A DNA stretch of 64,000 nt from assembly GCF_029968035.1 (NCBI RefSeq), contig NZ_JASCIQ010000034.1, positions 1-64,000 of the forward strand, written 5' to 3'. How positions within the stretch are numbered: the stretch's first letter is position 1; the number at the start of each line of letters is the position of its first letter. Source of the DNA: Streptomyces cavernicola. GTDB lineage: Bacteria; Actinomycetota; Actinomycetes; Streptomycetales; Streptomycetaceae. Positions 17,137 through 23,455 of this stretch are shown here, one piece after another. The position numbers were made by a program, and so were the translations under genes. Below the pieces are notes generated by a model. That model saw only the letters and a program-made list of their open reading frames with translations. It made no database searches and had not been told where the DNA came from.

Positions 17137-17682
17137 ATGGCGCTGCACTTCGAGTTCGAGCCCCGGGTCGACCCGGAGCTCGGCCAGGGCGTCCTGCGGC
17201 TGTGGGCGGACGTCACCAACGCGGGCGGCGCGGTCGGTTTCGTACCGCCCGTGACCGCGGAGGCCGTCCGGCCCGAGTGGCTGAAGCACCTGCAGTCGAT
17301 GGCGGACGGCCGCACGAAACTCCTCGTGGGGTACGACGAGGAAGGGACCGTCGCCGCGACGGCCTTCCTCACCCTCAACTCGCACCGCCTGATGCGCCAC
17401 TGGCTCTGGCTCTACACCGTGATGCTGCACCCCTCCCACCAGGGCAAGGGCGAAGGCCGCGCGCTGATGGCCGCCGCCGCGGACGCGGACGCGGCCCGCT
17501 CGCTCGACGGGATCGAGGGCGTCCGGCTGACCTGCCGCGGCGGCCTGGGTCTGGAGCGGTTCTACGAGTCCTGCGGCTACAAGGAGGTCGGCCGCGTGCC
17601 GTCCGCGATACGGGTCGCGCCGGACGACGACCGGGACGACGTCACCATGTGGCTGCCGCTGCCCCGATCCCCGCTCGGCTGA
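17137..17682 (+). CDS. GNAT family N-acetyltransferase
   Basis: This 181-residue protein has a GNAT fold. The acetyl-CoA binding segment is LHPSHQGKGEGRALM (Q/RxxGxG/A-like), preceded by a core strand WLWLYTVML and followed by GLERFYESCGYKEVGR, the classic C-terminal GNAT pattern. The substrate is unknown. It lies 11 bases after mqnE, so it is likely in the asnC-mqnE transcript. No signal peptide is seen. Confidence 0.88.
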   Translation: MALHFEFEPRVDPELGQGVLRLWADVTNAGGAVGFVPPVTAEAVRPEWLKHLQSMADGRTKLLVGYDEEGTVAATAFLTLNSHRLMRHWLWLYTVMLHPSHQGKGEGRALMAAAADADAARSLDGIEGVRLTCRGGLGLERFYESCGYKEVGRVPSAIRVAPDDDRDDVTMWLPLPRSPLG

Positions 17683-17749
17683 TCCATTTCCGGGCGTGCT
17701 TCACTAGTCGGACACCCCCACAGACGTGACTGAAGGAAGAAGGCGAGCC

Positions 17750-18046
17750 GTGGCACCGAAGCCGAGCGCCACCGTCCGGTACACCGCGATGCGGCTGGGC
17801 ATCTTTGCCGCCTGCTTCTTCGCGATCTGGGGACTCGTCTACGCCGGCGTGCTGCCGCGCGGCCTCGGCGACTCCAACCTGCTGTGGGTGCTGGTGCTCG
17901 CCATCGTCGTCTCCGCTCCGCTCAGCTTCGTGCTGCTGCGTGGGCAGCGTGAGGAGATGTCCGTGCAGATCGTCGACTCGGTCGACCGCGCGAAGAGCAA
18001 GCTCGCGGAGAACCGCAGCATGGAGGACGGCGTACGGGAGGGCTAG
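17750..18046 (+). CDS. DUF4229 domain membrane protein
   Basis: This 98-residue protein has two membrane helices (about residues 14-33 and 41-62) and a charged C-terminal tail (about 65-98). It fits the actinobacterial DUF4229 family in length and layout. The GTG at 17750 is chosen because GGAAGAAGG is well placed before it; an in-frame GTG at 17726 has no such site. The function of the family is unknown. The gene ends just before a very strong terminator. Confidence 0.8.
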   Translation: MAPKPSATVRYTAMRLGIFAACFFAIWGLVYAGVLPRGLGDSNLLWVLVLAIVVSAPLSFVLLRGQREEMSVQIVDSVDRAKSKLAENRSMEDGVREG

Positions 18047-18094
18047 ATCCCCGCGCCCCACATCGGGAGCTGTAACTCTCGTCACAACGAACGC

Positions 18095-18136
18095 GGCGCC
18101 CCGGTGTCCGAGCAACCGCTCGGACACCGGGGCGCC
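18095..18136 (+). terminator. Strong hairpin terminator after DUF4229 gene
   Basis: A perfect 19-bp stem (GGCGCCCCGGTGTCCGAGC and its complement) with a 4-base AACC loop is followed by TGCGGTTTTC. It is one of the strongest inverted repeats in the window and insulates the following leader/transporter unit. Confidence 0.92.
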
Positions 18137-18191
18137 TGCGGTTTTCGGCCCTGGCCTGCCGAAGTGGCCGGATGTCTACCCCAAAGAAGCT

Positions 18192-18230
18192 CTTTGATGT
18201 TCTCAAAGTTTAAGTGTTAACGTATTCGGC
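18192..18230 (+). promoter_or_regulatory. Promoter and overlapping inverted repeat for leader peptide/symporter
   Basis: A perfect inverted repeat CTTTGA-N5-TCAAAG (18192-18208) overlaps a -35-like TTGATG (18195-18200). A -10-like TAACGT (18218-18223, fits TANNNT) follows at 17-base spacing, which would place transcription start at about 18230-18231, directly at the leader ATG. The segment is markedly AT-rich for this genome. The binding protein is unknown; roles are inferred. Confidence 0.6.
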
Positions 18231-18356
18231 ATGAAGACAGTAGCCGCGCCCCGCATCGCCCTGGGCCATCCGCTCATGGGCACGAGCGTTCCGCTCGTCG
18301 CGCGCCTGCACGTCGATCTCTGCCGCTGCATGTCCGCGGCCTGTTGCCGCGTCTGA
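18231..18356 (+). CDS. Cys-rich putative leader peptide
   Basis: This 41-codon ORF has no ribosome binding site and starts at or next to the predicted transcription start, so it is probably translated from a leaderless mRNA. Its C-terminal part reads RLHVDLCRCMSAACCRV, with four Cys in the last eleven residues. It resembles the actinobacterial putative leader peptides found ahead of sulfur and amino-acid genes, in which ribosome stalling at Cys codons senses cysteine supply. It ends 121 bases before the DAACS symporter start. It is probably a cis-regulator rather than a functional protein. The family resemblance is from memory, not a search. Confidence 0.7.
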   Translation: MKTVAAPRIALGHPLMGTSVPLVARLHVDLCRCMSAACCRV

Positions 18357-18375
18357 GCGACATCTATGCAGTGGC

Positions 18376-18396
18376 GCCGCGTCGAATTTTCGCGGC
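18376..18396 (+). promoter_or_regulatory. Stem-loop between leader and symporter
   Basis: A 6-bp GCCGCG/CGCGGC stem with a 9-base loop containing TTTT lies 20 bases after the leader stop. It could belong to an attenuator whose folding depends on ribosome position. I could not identify a convincing alternative fold that hides the symporter ribosome binding site (CGGAG at 18466-18470). Confidence 0.35.
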
Positions 18397-18477
18397 AGCC
18401 GCTCCACGCAAGTCAGGCCATGCGCACGCATGAGCCCCGTACGTCCCTGACCCGCGCGTCTTCACCGGAGTGTGTCC

Positions 18478-19830
18478 GTGTCCGCGAATTCCCCCGCCGC
18501 CACCGAGAAGCCGTCCGGCTTCCGAATACCGAAGGTCCCGTTCTGGGCCCAGATCGTCACCGGTCTGGTCCTCGGCGTCCTGCTCGGCTGGCTGGCCCGG
18601 AGCCAGGACGTGTCCTGGCTCGTCACCGCCCTCGACAAGATCGGCTCGATCTTCGTCCAGCTGCTGAAGCTGGCCGTGGCGCCGCTCGTCTTCTTCGCCA
18701 TCCTGGTGTCGATCACCAACCTGCGTAAGGTCAACAACGCCGCGCGACTGGCGACGCGCACCCTGATGTGGTTCATGATCACCTCGCTGATCGCGGTGGT
18801 CATCGGTCTCGCGATCGGCCTGCTGACCAACCCCGGCGCCGGCACCGGCCTCACCCCGAAGGACGGCGCGAAGCCGGAGGAGGCCGGCACCTGGCTGGAC
18901 TTCCTGACCGGCATCATCCCGGAGAACGTCATCACGCCGTTCACCGAGCTGAACGTCCTGCAGATCGTCTTCATGGCCGCCGTCGCCGGCATCGCCATCC
19001 TGAAGGTCGGCGAGAAGGCCAAGCCGATCCTGGACCTCAGCGAGTCGGTCCTGACGCTGCTGCAGAAGGCCCTGTGGTGGGTCATCAAGCTCTCCCCGAT
19101 CGGCACCGTCGGCCTCATCGGCTTCGCCATCGCCACGTACGGCTGGGACCTGATCGGCAAGTACGCGACGTTCACCGCGGACATCTACATCGGCTGCGCC
19201 CTGGTCCTCTTCGGCGTCTACCCGCTGCTGCTCGCCACCGTCGCCAAGGTCAACCCGCTGCAGTTCTTCAAGGGCGCCTGGCCCGCGATCCAGCTGGCCT
19301 TCGTCTCCCGCTCCTCGGTCGGCACCATGCCGATCACCCAGAAGGTCACCGAGCGCCTCGGCGTCCCGAAGGACTACACCTCCTTCGCCGTCCCGTTCGG
19401 CGCCACCACCAAGATGGACGGCTGCGCCGCGATCTACCCGGCGATCGCCGCGATCTTCGTCGCGCAGATCTTCGACGTGCAGATGGGCATCAAGGAGTAC
19501 ATCCTGATCGCCTTCGTCTCGGTCGTCGGCTCCGCCGCCACCGCCGGTCTGACGGGCGCCACGGTCATGCTGACCCTGACCCTGTCGACGCTCGGCCTGC
19601 CGATGGAGGGCGTGGGCCTGCTCCTCGCCATCGACCCGATCCTGGACATGATGCGCACCGCCACCAACGTGGCCGGTCAGGCGGTCACCCCGATCCTGGT
19701 CGCCGCCCGGGAGAACATCCTGGACCGCGAGAAGTACGCCAGCGCCTCGTCCTCGCTCACGGACGAGCCGCTGGACGAGCCCGCCGACGACTCGGCCGAC
19801 GAGCGCCAGGCTGTGCCTGTTCCTGCCTGA
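18478..19830 (+). CDS. DAACS family dicarboxylate/amino acid:cation symporter
   Basis: This integral membrane secondary transporter of 450 residues has the GltPh-like fold: about eight helices plus two re-entrant hairpins. The HP1 tip reads SRSSVGTMP (S277-P285), the central motif is TKMDGCA (K312-A317, replacing NMDGT), and TM8 reads IDPILDMMRTATNVAGQ with the substrate residues D390, R393 and N397. The Asp that follows in GltPh (a sodium ligand) is Gln here. Substrate could be glutamate/aspartate, a dicarboxylate, or cystine as in TcyP; the Cys leader upstream makes cystine worth testing. The GTG at 18478 is chosen for its CGGAG site 7 bases upstream. The C-terminus is acidic. Confidence 0.9.
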   Translation: MSANSPAATEKPSGFRIPKVPFWAQIVTGLVLGVLLGWLARSQDVSWLVTALDKIGSIFVQLLKLAVAPLVFFAILVSITNLRKVNNAARLATRTLMWFMITSLIAVVIGLAIGLLTNPGAGTGLTPKDGAKPEEAGTWLDFLTGIIPENVITPFTELNVLQIVFMAAVAGIAILKVGEKAKPILDLSESVLTLLQKALWWVIKLSPIGTVGLIGFAIATYGWDLIGKYATFTADIYIGCALVLFGVYPLLLATVAKVNPLQFFKGAWPAIQLAFVSRSSVGTMPITQKVTERLGVPKDYTSFAVPFGATTKMDGCAAIYPAIAAIFVAQIFDVQMGIKEYILIAFVSVVGSAATAGLTGATVMLTLTLSTLGLPMEGVGLLLAIDPILDMMRTATNVAGQAVTPILVAARENILDREKYASASSSLTDEPLDEPADDSADERQAVPVPA

Positions 19831-19846
19831 TGCCTCGCAACCTTCG

Positions 19847-19881
19847 CCGCGCCCCGACCGTGATAATCGGTCGGGGCGCGG
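19847..19881 (+). terminator. Terminator after symporter gene
   Basis: A 14-bp perfect stem (CCGCGCCCCGACCG and its complement) with a TGATAAT loop is followed by TTCGTTTTCG. This is a classic intrinsic terminator, 16 bases after the stop. Confidence 0.93.
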
Positions 19882-19905
19882 TTCGTTTTCGTACGGGGGG
19901 ACGGC

Positions 19906-20271
19906 ATGAGCGGGGCACTGCGGCTGGGCGTCGGGTCGGCCGGCGGGGTCGTGACCGGGGCGGGCGGATGGGTGCTGCTCGGGCGCGCCTGGCAGAGCTG
20001 CGACATCGGGGTCAACGGGGCGGCGAACTCGTTCCCGCTGGCGTTGGTGTTCTTCGGGCTCACGGCGGTGGCGACGCTCTGGTGGTGGTTCGCGCTGTCC
20101 CGGTTCGTACGGCGCGGGGGCGTGCTGCTCGGCCCGCTCTGCGCCGTGGTCGGGTCGCTGCTGCTCGTCTGGGGCACGCTCGCCTGGCTGCACGCGCCCG
20201 CCGACTACCCGGCGCCGTTCTGCCCGCCGGACAACGTGCCGCCGTGGTGGCCGGAACTGCTGCCGCTCTGA
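19906..20271 (+). CDS. Small hypothetical membrane protein
   Basis: This 121-residue protein is not recognised. It has three probable membrane helices (about residues 9-28, 46-66 and 74-96) and a Pro/Trp-rich C-terminus containing FCPPDNVPPWWPE that probably faces outside. GGGGGGAC precedes the ATG. The single Cys in the first loop (QSCDIG) and the one in the tail (FCPP) could form a disulfide. It lies immediately upstream of the TetR gene on the same strand. Confidence 0.7.
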   Translation: MSGALRLGVGSAGGVVTGAGGWVLLGRAWQSCDIGVNGAANSFPLALVFFGLTAVATLWWWFALSRFVRRGGVLLGPLCAVVGSLLLVWGTLAWLHAPADYPAPFCPPDNVPPWWPELLPL

Positions 20272-20304
20272 GTGAGTGAGGCGCGCAGGTCGGGAGTCGT
20301 AGGC

Positions 20305-20318
20305 TTACCGAGGAGTAA
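20305..20318. promoter_or_regulatory. TTAC-N6-GTAA operator upstream of tetR
   Basis: The 14-bp site TTACCGAGGAGTAA lies 26 bases before the chosen TetR start. It matches the site at 23413-23426 in 11 of 14 positions, including both arms, so the regulator probably represses its own gene and the fabG/thiolase promoter. Confidence 0.7.
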
Positions 20319-20343
20319 TCGTGAATCGGGGAGGGCGACCGGC

Positions 20344-20985
20344 GTGGGCGCTGCGAAGGGCAAGCGGATGCCGCGGGCCGTACGGGAACAGCAGATGATG
20401 GACGCCGCTGTGCGGACCTTCGCCGAGCGCGGGTACCGGGCCGCGTCCATGGACGAGATCGCGGAGCTCGCGGGGGTGTCCAAGCCGCTGGTCTACCTCT
20501 ATCTGAACTCCAAGGAAGAGCTGTTCACCGCCTGCATCCGGCGGGAGCGGACGACGCTCGTCGAGGCGGTCCGCTCGGCGATCACGCCCGGCGAGCCCGC
20601 CGACGGCCAACTCTGGTCCGGCCTTCGGGCGTTCTTCACGCACACCGCCGAGCATCCGTACGGCTGGGCGGTCCTGCACACCCAGGCCCGCACCCAGGGC
20701 GAGCCGTTCGCGCGCGAGGTCGCCGTGATGCGCGAGGAGATCGTGGCGTTCGTGACGCTGCTCATCGCGGAGGCGGCCCGCGAGGTGCACCGCGACCCGT
20801 CCCTCGCCGAACGCGAGGTGGCGGGCCTCGCCGAGGCCCTGGTGGGAGCCGCGGAGGCCCTCGCGGTCTGGGCGAACACGACGGAGGGCGTCACCGCGAA
20901 ACAGGCCGCGACCACCCTGATGAACTTCGCCTGGGCGGGCTTGGGCAACTTGATGCGAGGCGAACCTTGGACGCCACCCCGCTAG
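20344..20985 (+). CDS. TetR family transcriptional regulator
   Basis: This 213-residue protein has a TetR N-terminal helix-turn-helix (residues 10-60): MDAAVRTFAERGYRAASMDE, IAELAGVSKPLVYLYLNSKE. It is followed by an all-helical ligand/dimerisation domain. The GTG at 20344 is chosen because GGGGAGGG (20328-20335) lies 8 bases before it; an upstream frame from 20272 would run through the operator. Neighbouring genes encode a MaoC dehydratase, a FabG reductase and a thiolase, and an identical-type operator lies in their divergent promoter. Control by an acyl-CoA or fatty-acid ligand is therefore likely by inference. Confidence 0.9.
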   Translation: MGAAKGKRMPRAVREQQMMDAAVRTFAERGYRAASMDEIAELAGVSKPLVYLYLNSKEELFTACIRRERTTLVEAVRSAITPGEPADGQLWSGLRAFFTHTAEHPYGWAVLHTQARTQGEPFAREVAVMREEIVAFVTLLIAEAAREVHRDPSLAEREVAGLAEALVGAAEALAVWANTTEGVTAKQAATTLMNFAWAGLGNLMRGEPWTPPR

Positions 20986-20994
20986 GGCTAGCCA

Positions 20995-21160
20995 ACCAGG
21001 GGCGCGGGGGCTCCCTTCTTGGGGCGAGGGTTGCTTCCCCAGGGGCGCGGGGAACTGCGCAAAACCGAGCCACGGCCGACCTGGGGCGGAGGGGCAAGGG
21101 TGCCGGGCAACTCCCTGATAGGGGCGCGGGGAACTGCGCAAAGGCCGAGCCACGTCCGAC
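20995..21160. repeat. Modular intergenic repeat block 3 (variant module B)
   Basis: The gap between convergent tetR and the dehydratase gene contains two clear copies of GGGGCGCGGGGAACTGCGC (from 21042 and 21121) followed by a variant tail AAARCCGAGCCACG, plus a decayed copy near 20999. The tail differs from module B elsewhere, so this is a separate subfamily. Confidence 0.8.
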
Positions 21161-21166
21161 CCGCGC

Positions 21167-22009
21167 CTAACGGACAGAGCCAAGCACGTGCACTCTTCCC
21201 CCCACCCCAAGCAGCTCGAACCGCTCGCCCGCCGCCCGGTAGGACACCGCCCCCGGCAACAGCACCGGCGCCCTGAACTCCGCCCGCACCCGCACCGCCG
21301 CCCCCTCGGCCCCGTACTCCGCGAGGCACCGTGCGAGCGTCCACATGCCGTGGGCGATCGCGCGCGGGAACCCGAAGAGCCTGGCCGTGAGCGGGTGCAG
21401 GTGGATGGGGTTGCGGTCGCCGGAGGCCGCCCCGTACCGCCGTCCCAGATCCCCGGGCAGGGCCCACTCCGCACACATCGGCAGCGGCCCGTCGTCGACG
21501 CCTTCCGGCCGCCGGGGCGGGCCCTCGTACGACGTGGCGTGCCGCGCGAGATACGTGCTGCGGGACTCCCAGACCAGCTCCCCGCCGAGCCGCGCCTCCG
21601 TGACCACCACGGCCTCCGTGCCGCGCCGGTGCGGGCTCAACTCCTCGACGTACACGGTGAGTTCGGGCCGGTCGGCGGCGCTGAGCGGGCGGTGCTGCTC
21701 GATCGCGATCGAGGTGTGGACGAGGCCGAGCAGCGGCAGCGGAAAGTCCCGGGCCGCCATCAGCCGCATGGCCAGCGGAAAGCCCAGGATGTGCGGATAC
21801 GTCACGGGGAGTGCGGCGCCGGACGCGGGGAACCCGCACACCTCGCGGTACGCGGCGAGCCGCCCCTCGTCGACCCGCGCCTGAGGCAGCACGAGCCGTG
21901 CGGCAGGCGCGGCGGCGCCCTCCCGGACCCGCTTCAACGGCGAGAGCAGCGCTCCGCGGGCGAGCAGCGGGGTGAGGCGCGGGGCGGCGGTGAGCCGTAC
22001 GACCGTCAT
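21167..22009 (-). CDS. MaoC-like (3R)-hydroxyacyl-thioester dehydratase
   Basis: This hot-dog fold dehydratase of 280 residues hydrates or dehydrates (3R)-hydroxyacyl/enoyl thioesters. The C-terminal half has the hydratase-2 signature YGAASGDRNPIHLHPLTARL with catalytic Asp and His, then FGFPRAIAHGMW. The N-terminal half is a degenerate hot-dog domain. The ATG at 22009 follows the fabG stop by 2 bases, so the two are translationally coupled. Length and context match mycobacterial HtdX (next to FabG4 and FadA2). It probably works with the adjacent reductase and thiolase in fatty-acid elongation or degradation. Confidence 0.88.
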   Translation of the reverse strand: MTVVRLTAAPRLTPLLARGALLSPLKRVREGAAAPAARLVLPQARVDEGRLAAYREVCGFPASGAALPVTYPHILGFPLAMRLMAARDFPLPLLGLVHTSIAIEQHRPLSAADRPELTVYVEELSPHRRGTEAVVVTEARLGGELVWESRSTYLARHATSYEGPPRRPEGVDDGPLPMCAEWALPGDLGRRYGAASGDRNPIHLHPLTARLFGFPRAIAHGMWTLARCLAEYGAEGAAVRVRAEFRAPVLLPGAVSYRAAGERFELLGVGGRVHVLGSVR

Positions 22010-22011
22010 CG

Positions 22012-23385
22012 TCAGGCTCCCAGGAGGCTCTGGCCGCAGACGCGCACGACCTGCCCGTTGACCGCACCGGACCCGGGGTCGGCGAACCACGCCGTGGTCT
22101 CCGCGACGTCGACCGGAAGCCCGCCCTGCGCAAGGGAGTTCATACGACGGCCCGCCTCGCGGATGAAGAGCGGCACGGCGGCCGTCATCTTGGTCTCGAT
22201 GAAGCCGGGCGCGACCGCGTTCACGGTGACGCCGTGCTCGGCGAGCGCCCGCGGCGCGAGCGAGCGCACCAGGCCGATGATCCCGGCCTTGCTGGCCGCG
22301 TAGTTGGTCTGGCCGACATTGCCCGCGATCCCGGCGATGGACGCGGTGGCGACGATCCGCCCGCCCCGGTTGAGCGTCCCGGCCGCGAGCAGCGCGTCCG
22401 TCGTACGCAGGACCGCCGCGAGGTTGACCTCCAGGACCGAACTCCAGCGCTCGGCGGGCATGTTGGCGAGCTTGCGGTCCCGGGTGATGCCCGCGTTGTG
22501 CACGAGCACGTCGAGGCCGTCCAGGCCGTCCGGGCCGCTCCGGAGCGCGGCGCCGATCCGCTCGCCCGCGTCGTCCGCGGTGATGTCCAGGGGCAGCGCG
22601 GTCCCGCCGAGCCGCTCGGCGAGCTGCGCCAACTCGCCCTGGGCGGACGGGATGTCGAGGGCGACGACATGCGCGCCGTCCCGCGCGAGGGTCTCCGCGA
22701 CCGACGCGCCGATGCCGCGCGCCGCACCCGTGACGAGGGCGGTGCGCCCGGCGAGCGGGCGGGCCGGGTCGACGGCGCCGAACTCCGGGCCCGCCGGGTC
22801 GACGGCGCCGAACTCCGGGCCCGCCGGGTCGACTTCGCCGATCTCGATGACCTGACCGCTCACGTAGGCGGACTTCGGCGACAGCAGGAACCGCAGCGTC
22901 GACTCGGCCCCGGCCGCGGAGTCCGTACCGGCGAGCCGCACGAGCGTGACCGTACGGCCGCGCCCCGCCTCCTTGCCGAGGGAGCGTATGAACCCCTCCA
23001 GACCCTGCTGGACGGCGGCCTGATGGTGGTCCGTGGCCGAGGGCGCCGCGCCGAGCACGACGATCCGGCCGCCGGCGGCGACGGAGCGCACCACGGGGTG
23101 CAGGGCGGCGTGCACCTCGGCGAGCGCGCCGACGTCAGCGACCCCGGTGGCGTCGAGCACCACGGCGGCGGGCCGTTCGGCGCCCGGTTCGAGTCCGGTG
23201 CGGGCGAGCACCTCGTCCAGGCCCTTCAGAGCGGACGAGCCCGCGGTCAGCTGCAGCAACGGGCCGTCCAGGGACGGGTGTTCGGCCGACCAGCGACGCA
23301 GCGGCGCGGGCTGCGGGAGCCCGAGCCTGCGGGTCAGGAAGCGGCCGGGCGCTGTGCCGGTGAAGTTCAGATAGCGGTCGGCCAT
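22012..23385 (-). CDS. Two-domain 3-oxoacyl-thioester reductase (HMw FabG, FabG4-like)
   Basis: This NAD(P)H-dependent reductase of 457 residues acts on 3-oxoacyl thioesters. The N-terminal domain (about 1-185) is a degenerate Rossmann domain, and the C-terminal SDR domain (about 210-457) has TGAARGIG, HNAGITRD and the catalytic S...YAASK (Tyr and Lys in TNYAASKAGIIG). Normal FabG is about 245 residues; this length is that of the HMwFabG family (M. tuberculosis FabG4). The inter-domain linker is duplicated by a perfect 30-bp repeat (22771-22830), giving VDPAGPEFGA twice. It is first gene of a leftward operon divergent from the thiolase. Confidence 0.92.
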   Translation of the reverse strand: MADRYLNFTGTAPGRFLTRRLGLPQPAPLRRWSAEHPSLDGPLLQLTAGSSALKGLDEVLARTGLEPGAERPAAVVLDATGVADVGALAEVHAALHPVVRSVAAGGRIVVLGAAPSATDHHQAAVQQGLEGFIRSLGKEAGRGRTVTLVRLAGTDSAAGAESTLRFLLSPKSAYVSGQVIEIGEVDPAGPEFGAVDPAGPEFGAVDPARPLAGRTALVTGAARGIGASVAETLARDGAHVVALDIPSAQGELAQLAERLGGTALPLDITADDAGERIGAALRSGPDGLDGLDVLVHNAGITRDRKLANMPAERWSSVLEVNLAAVLRTTDALLAAGTLNRGGRIVATASIAGIAGNVGQTNYAASKAGIIGLVRSLAPRALAEHGVTVNAVAPGFIETKMTAAVPLFIREAGRRMNSLAQGGLPVDVAETTAWFADPGSGAVNGQVVRVCGQSLLGA

Positions 23386-23412
23386 TGTCCAACTCCCAGC
23401 TCGGTCGTAAAT

Positions 23413-23426
23413 TTACCCGCGAGTAA
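23413..23426. promoter_or_regulatory. TTAC-N6-GTAA operator in fabG/thiolase divergent promoter
   Basis: TTACCCGCGAGTAA sits near the middle of the 70-bp divergent region between the reductase and thiolase genes and matches the site ahead of the TetR gene. One bound repressor could shut off both directions. Confidence 0.7.
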
Positions 23427-23455
23427 GATTACTCAAGGGTCAGGAGCTGGTCGAG

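Noticed and set aside
23413..23426. Reading the TTAC-N6-GTAA sites as a general promoter element
   Set aside because: Only two strong copies were noticed, both exactly at the TetR gene and its putative targets, so a specific operator is the simpler reading.
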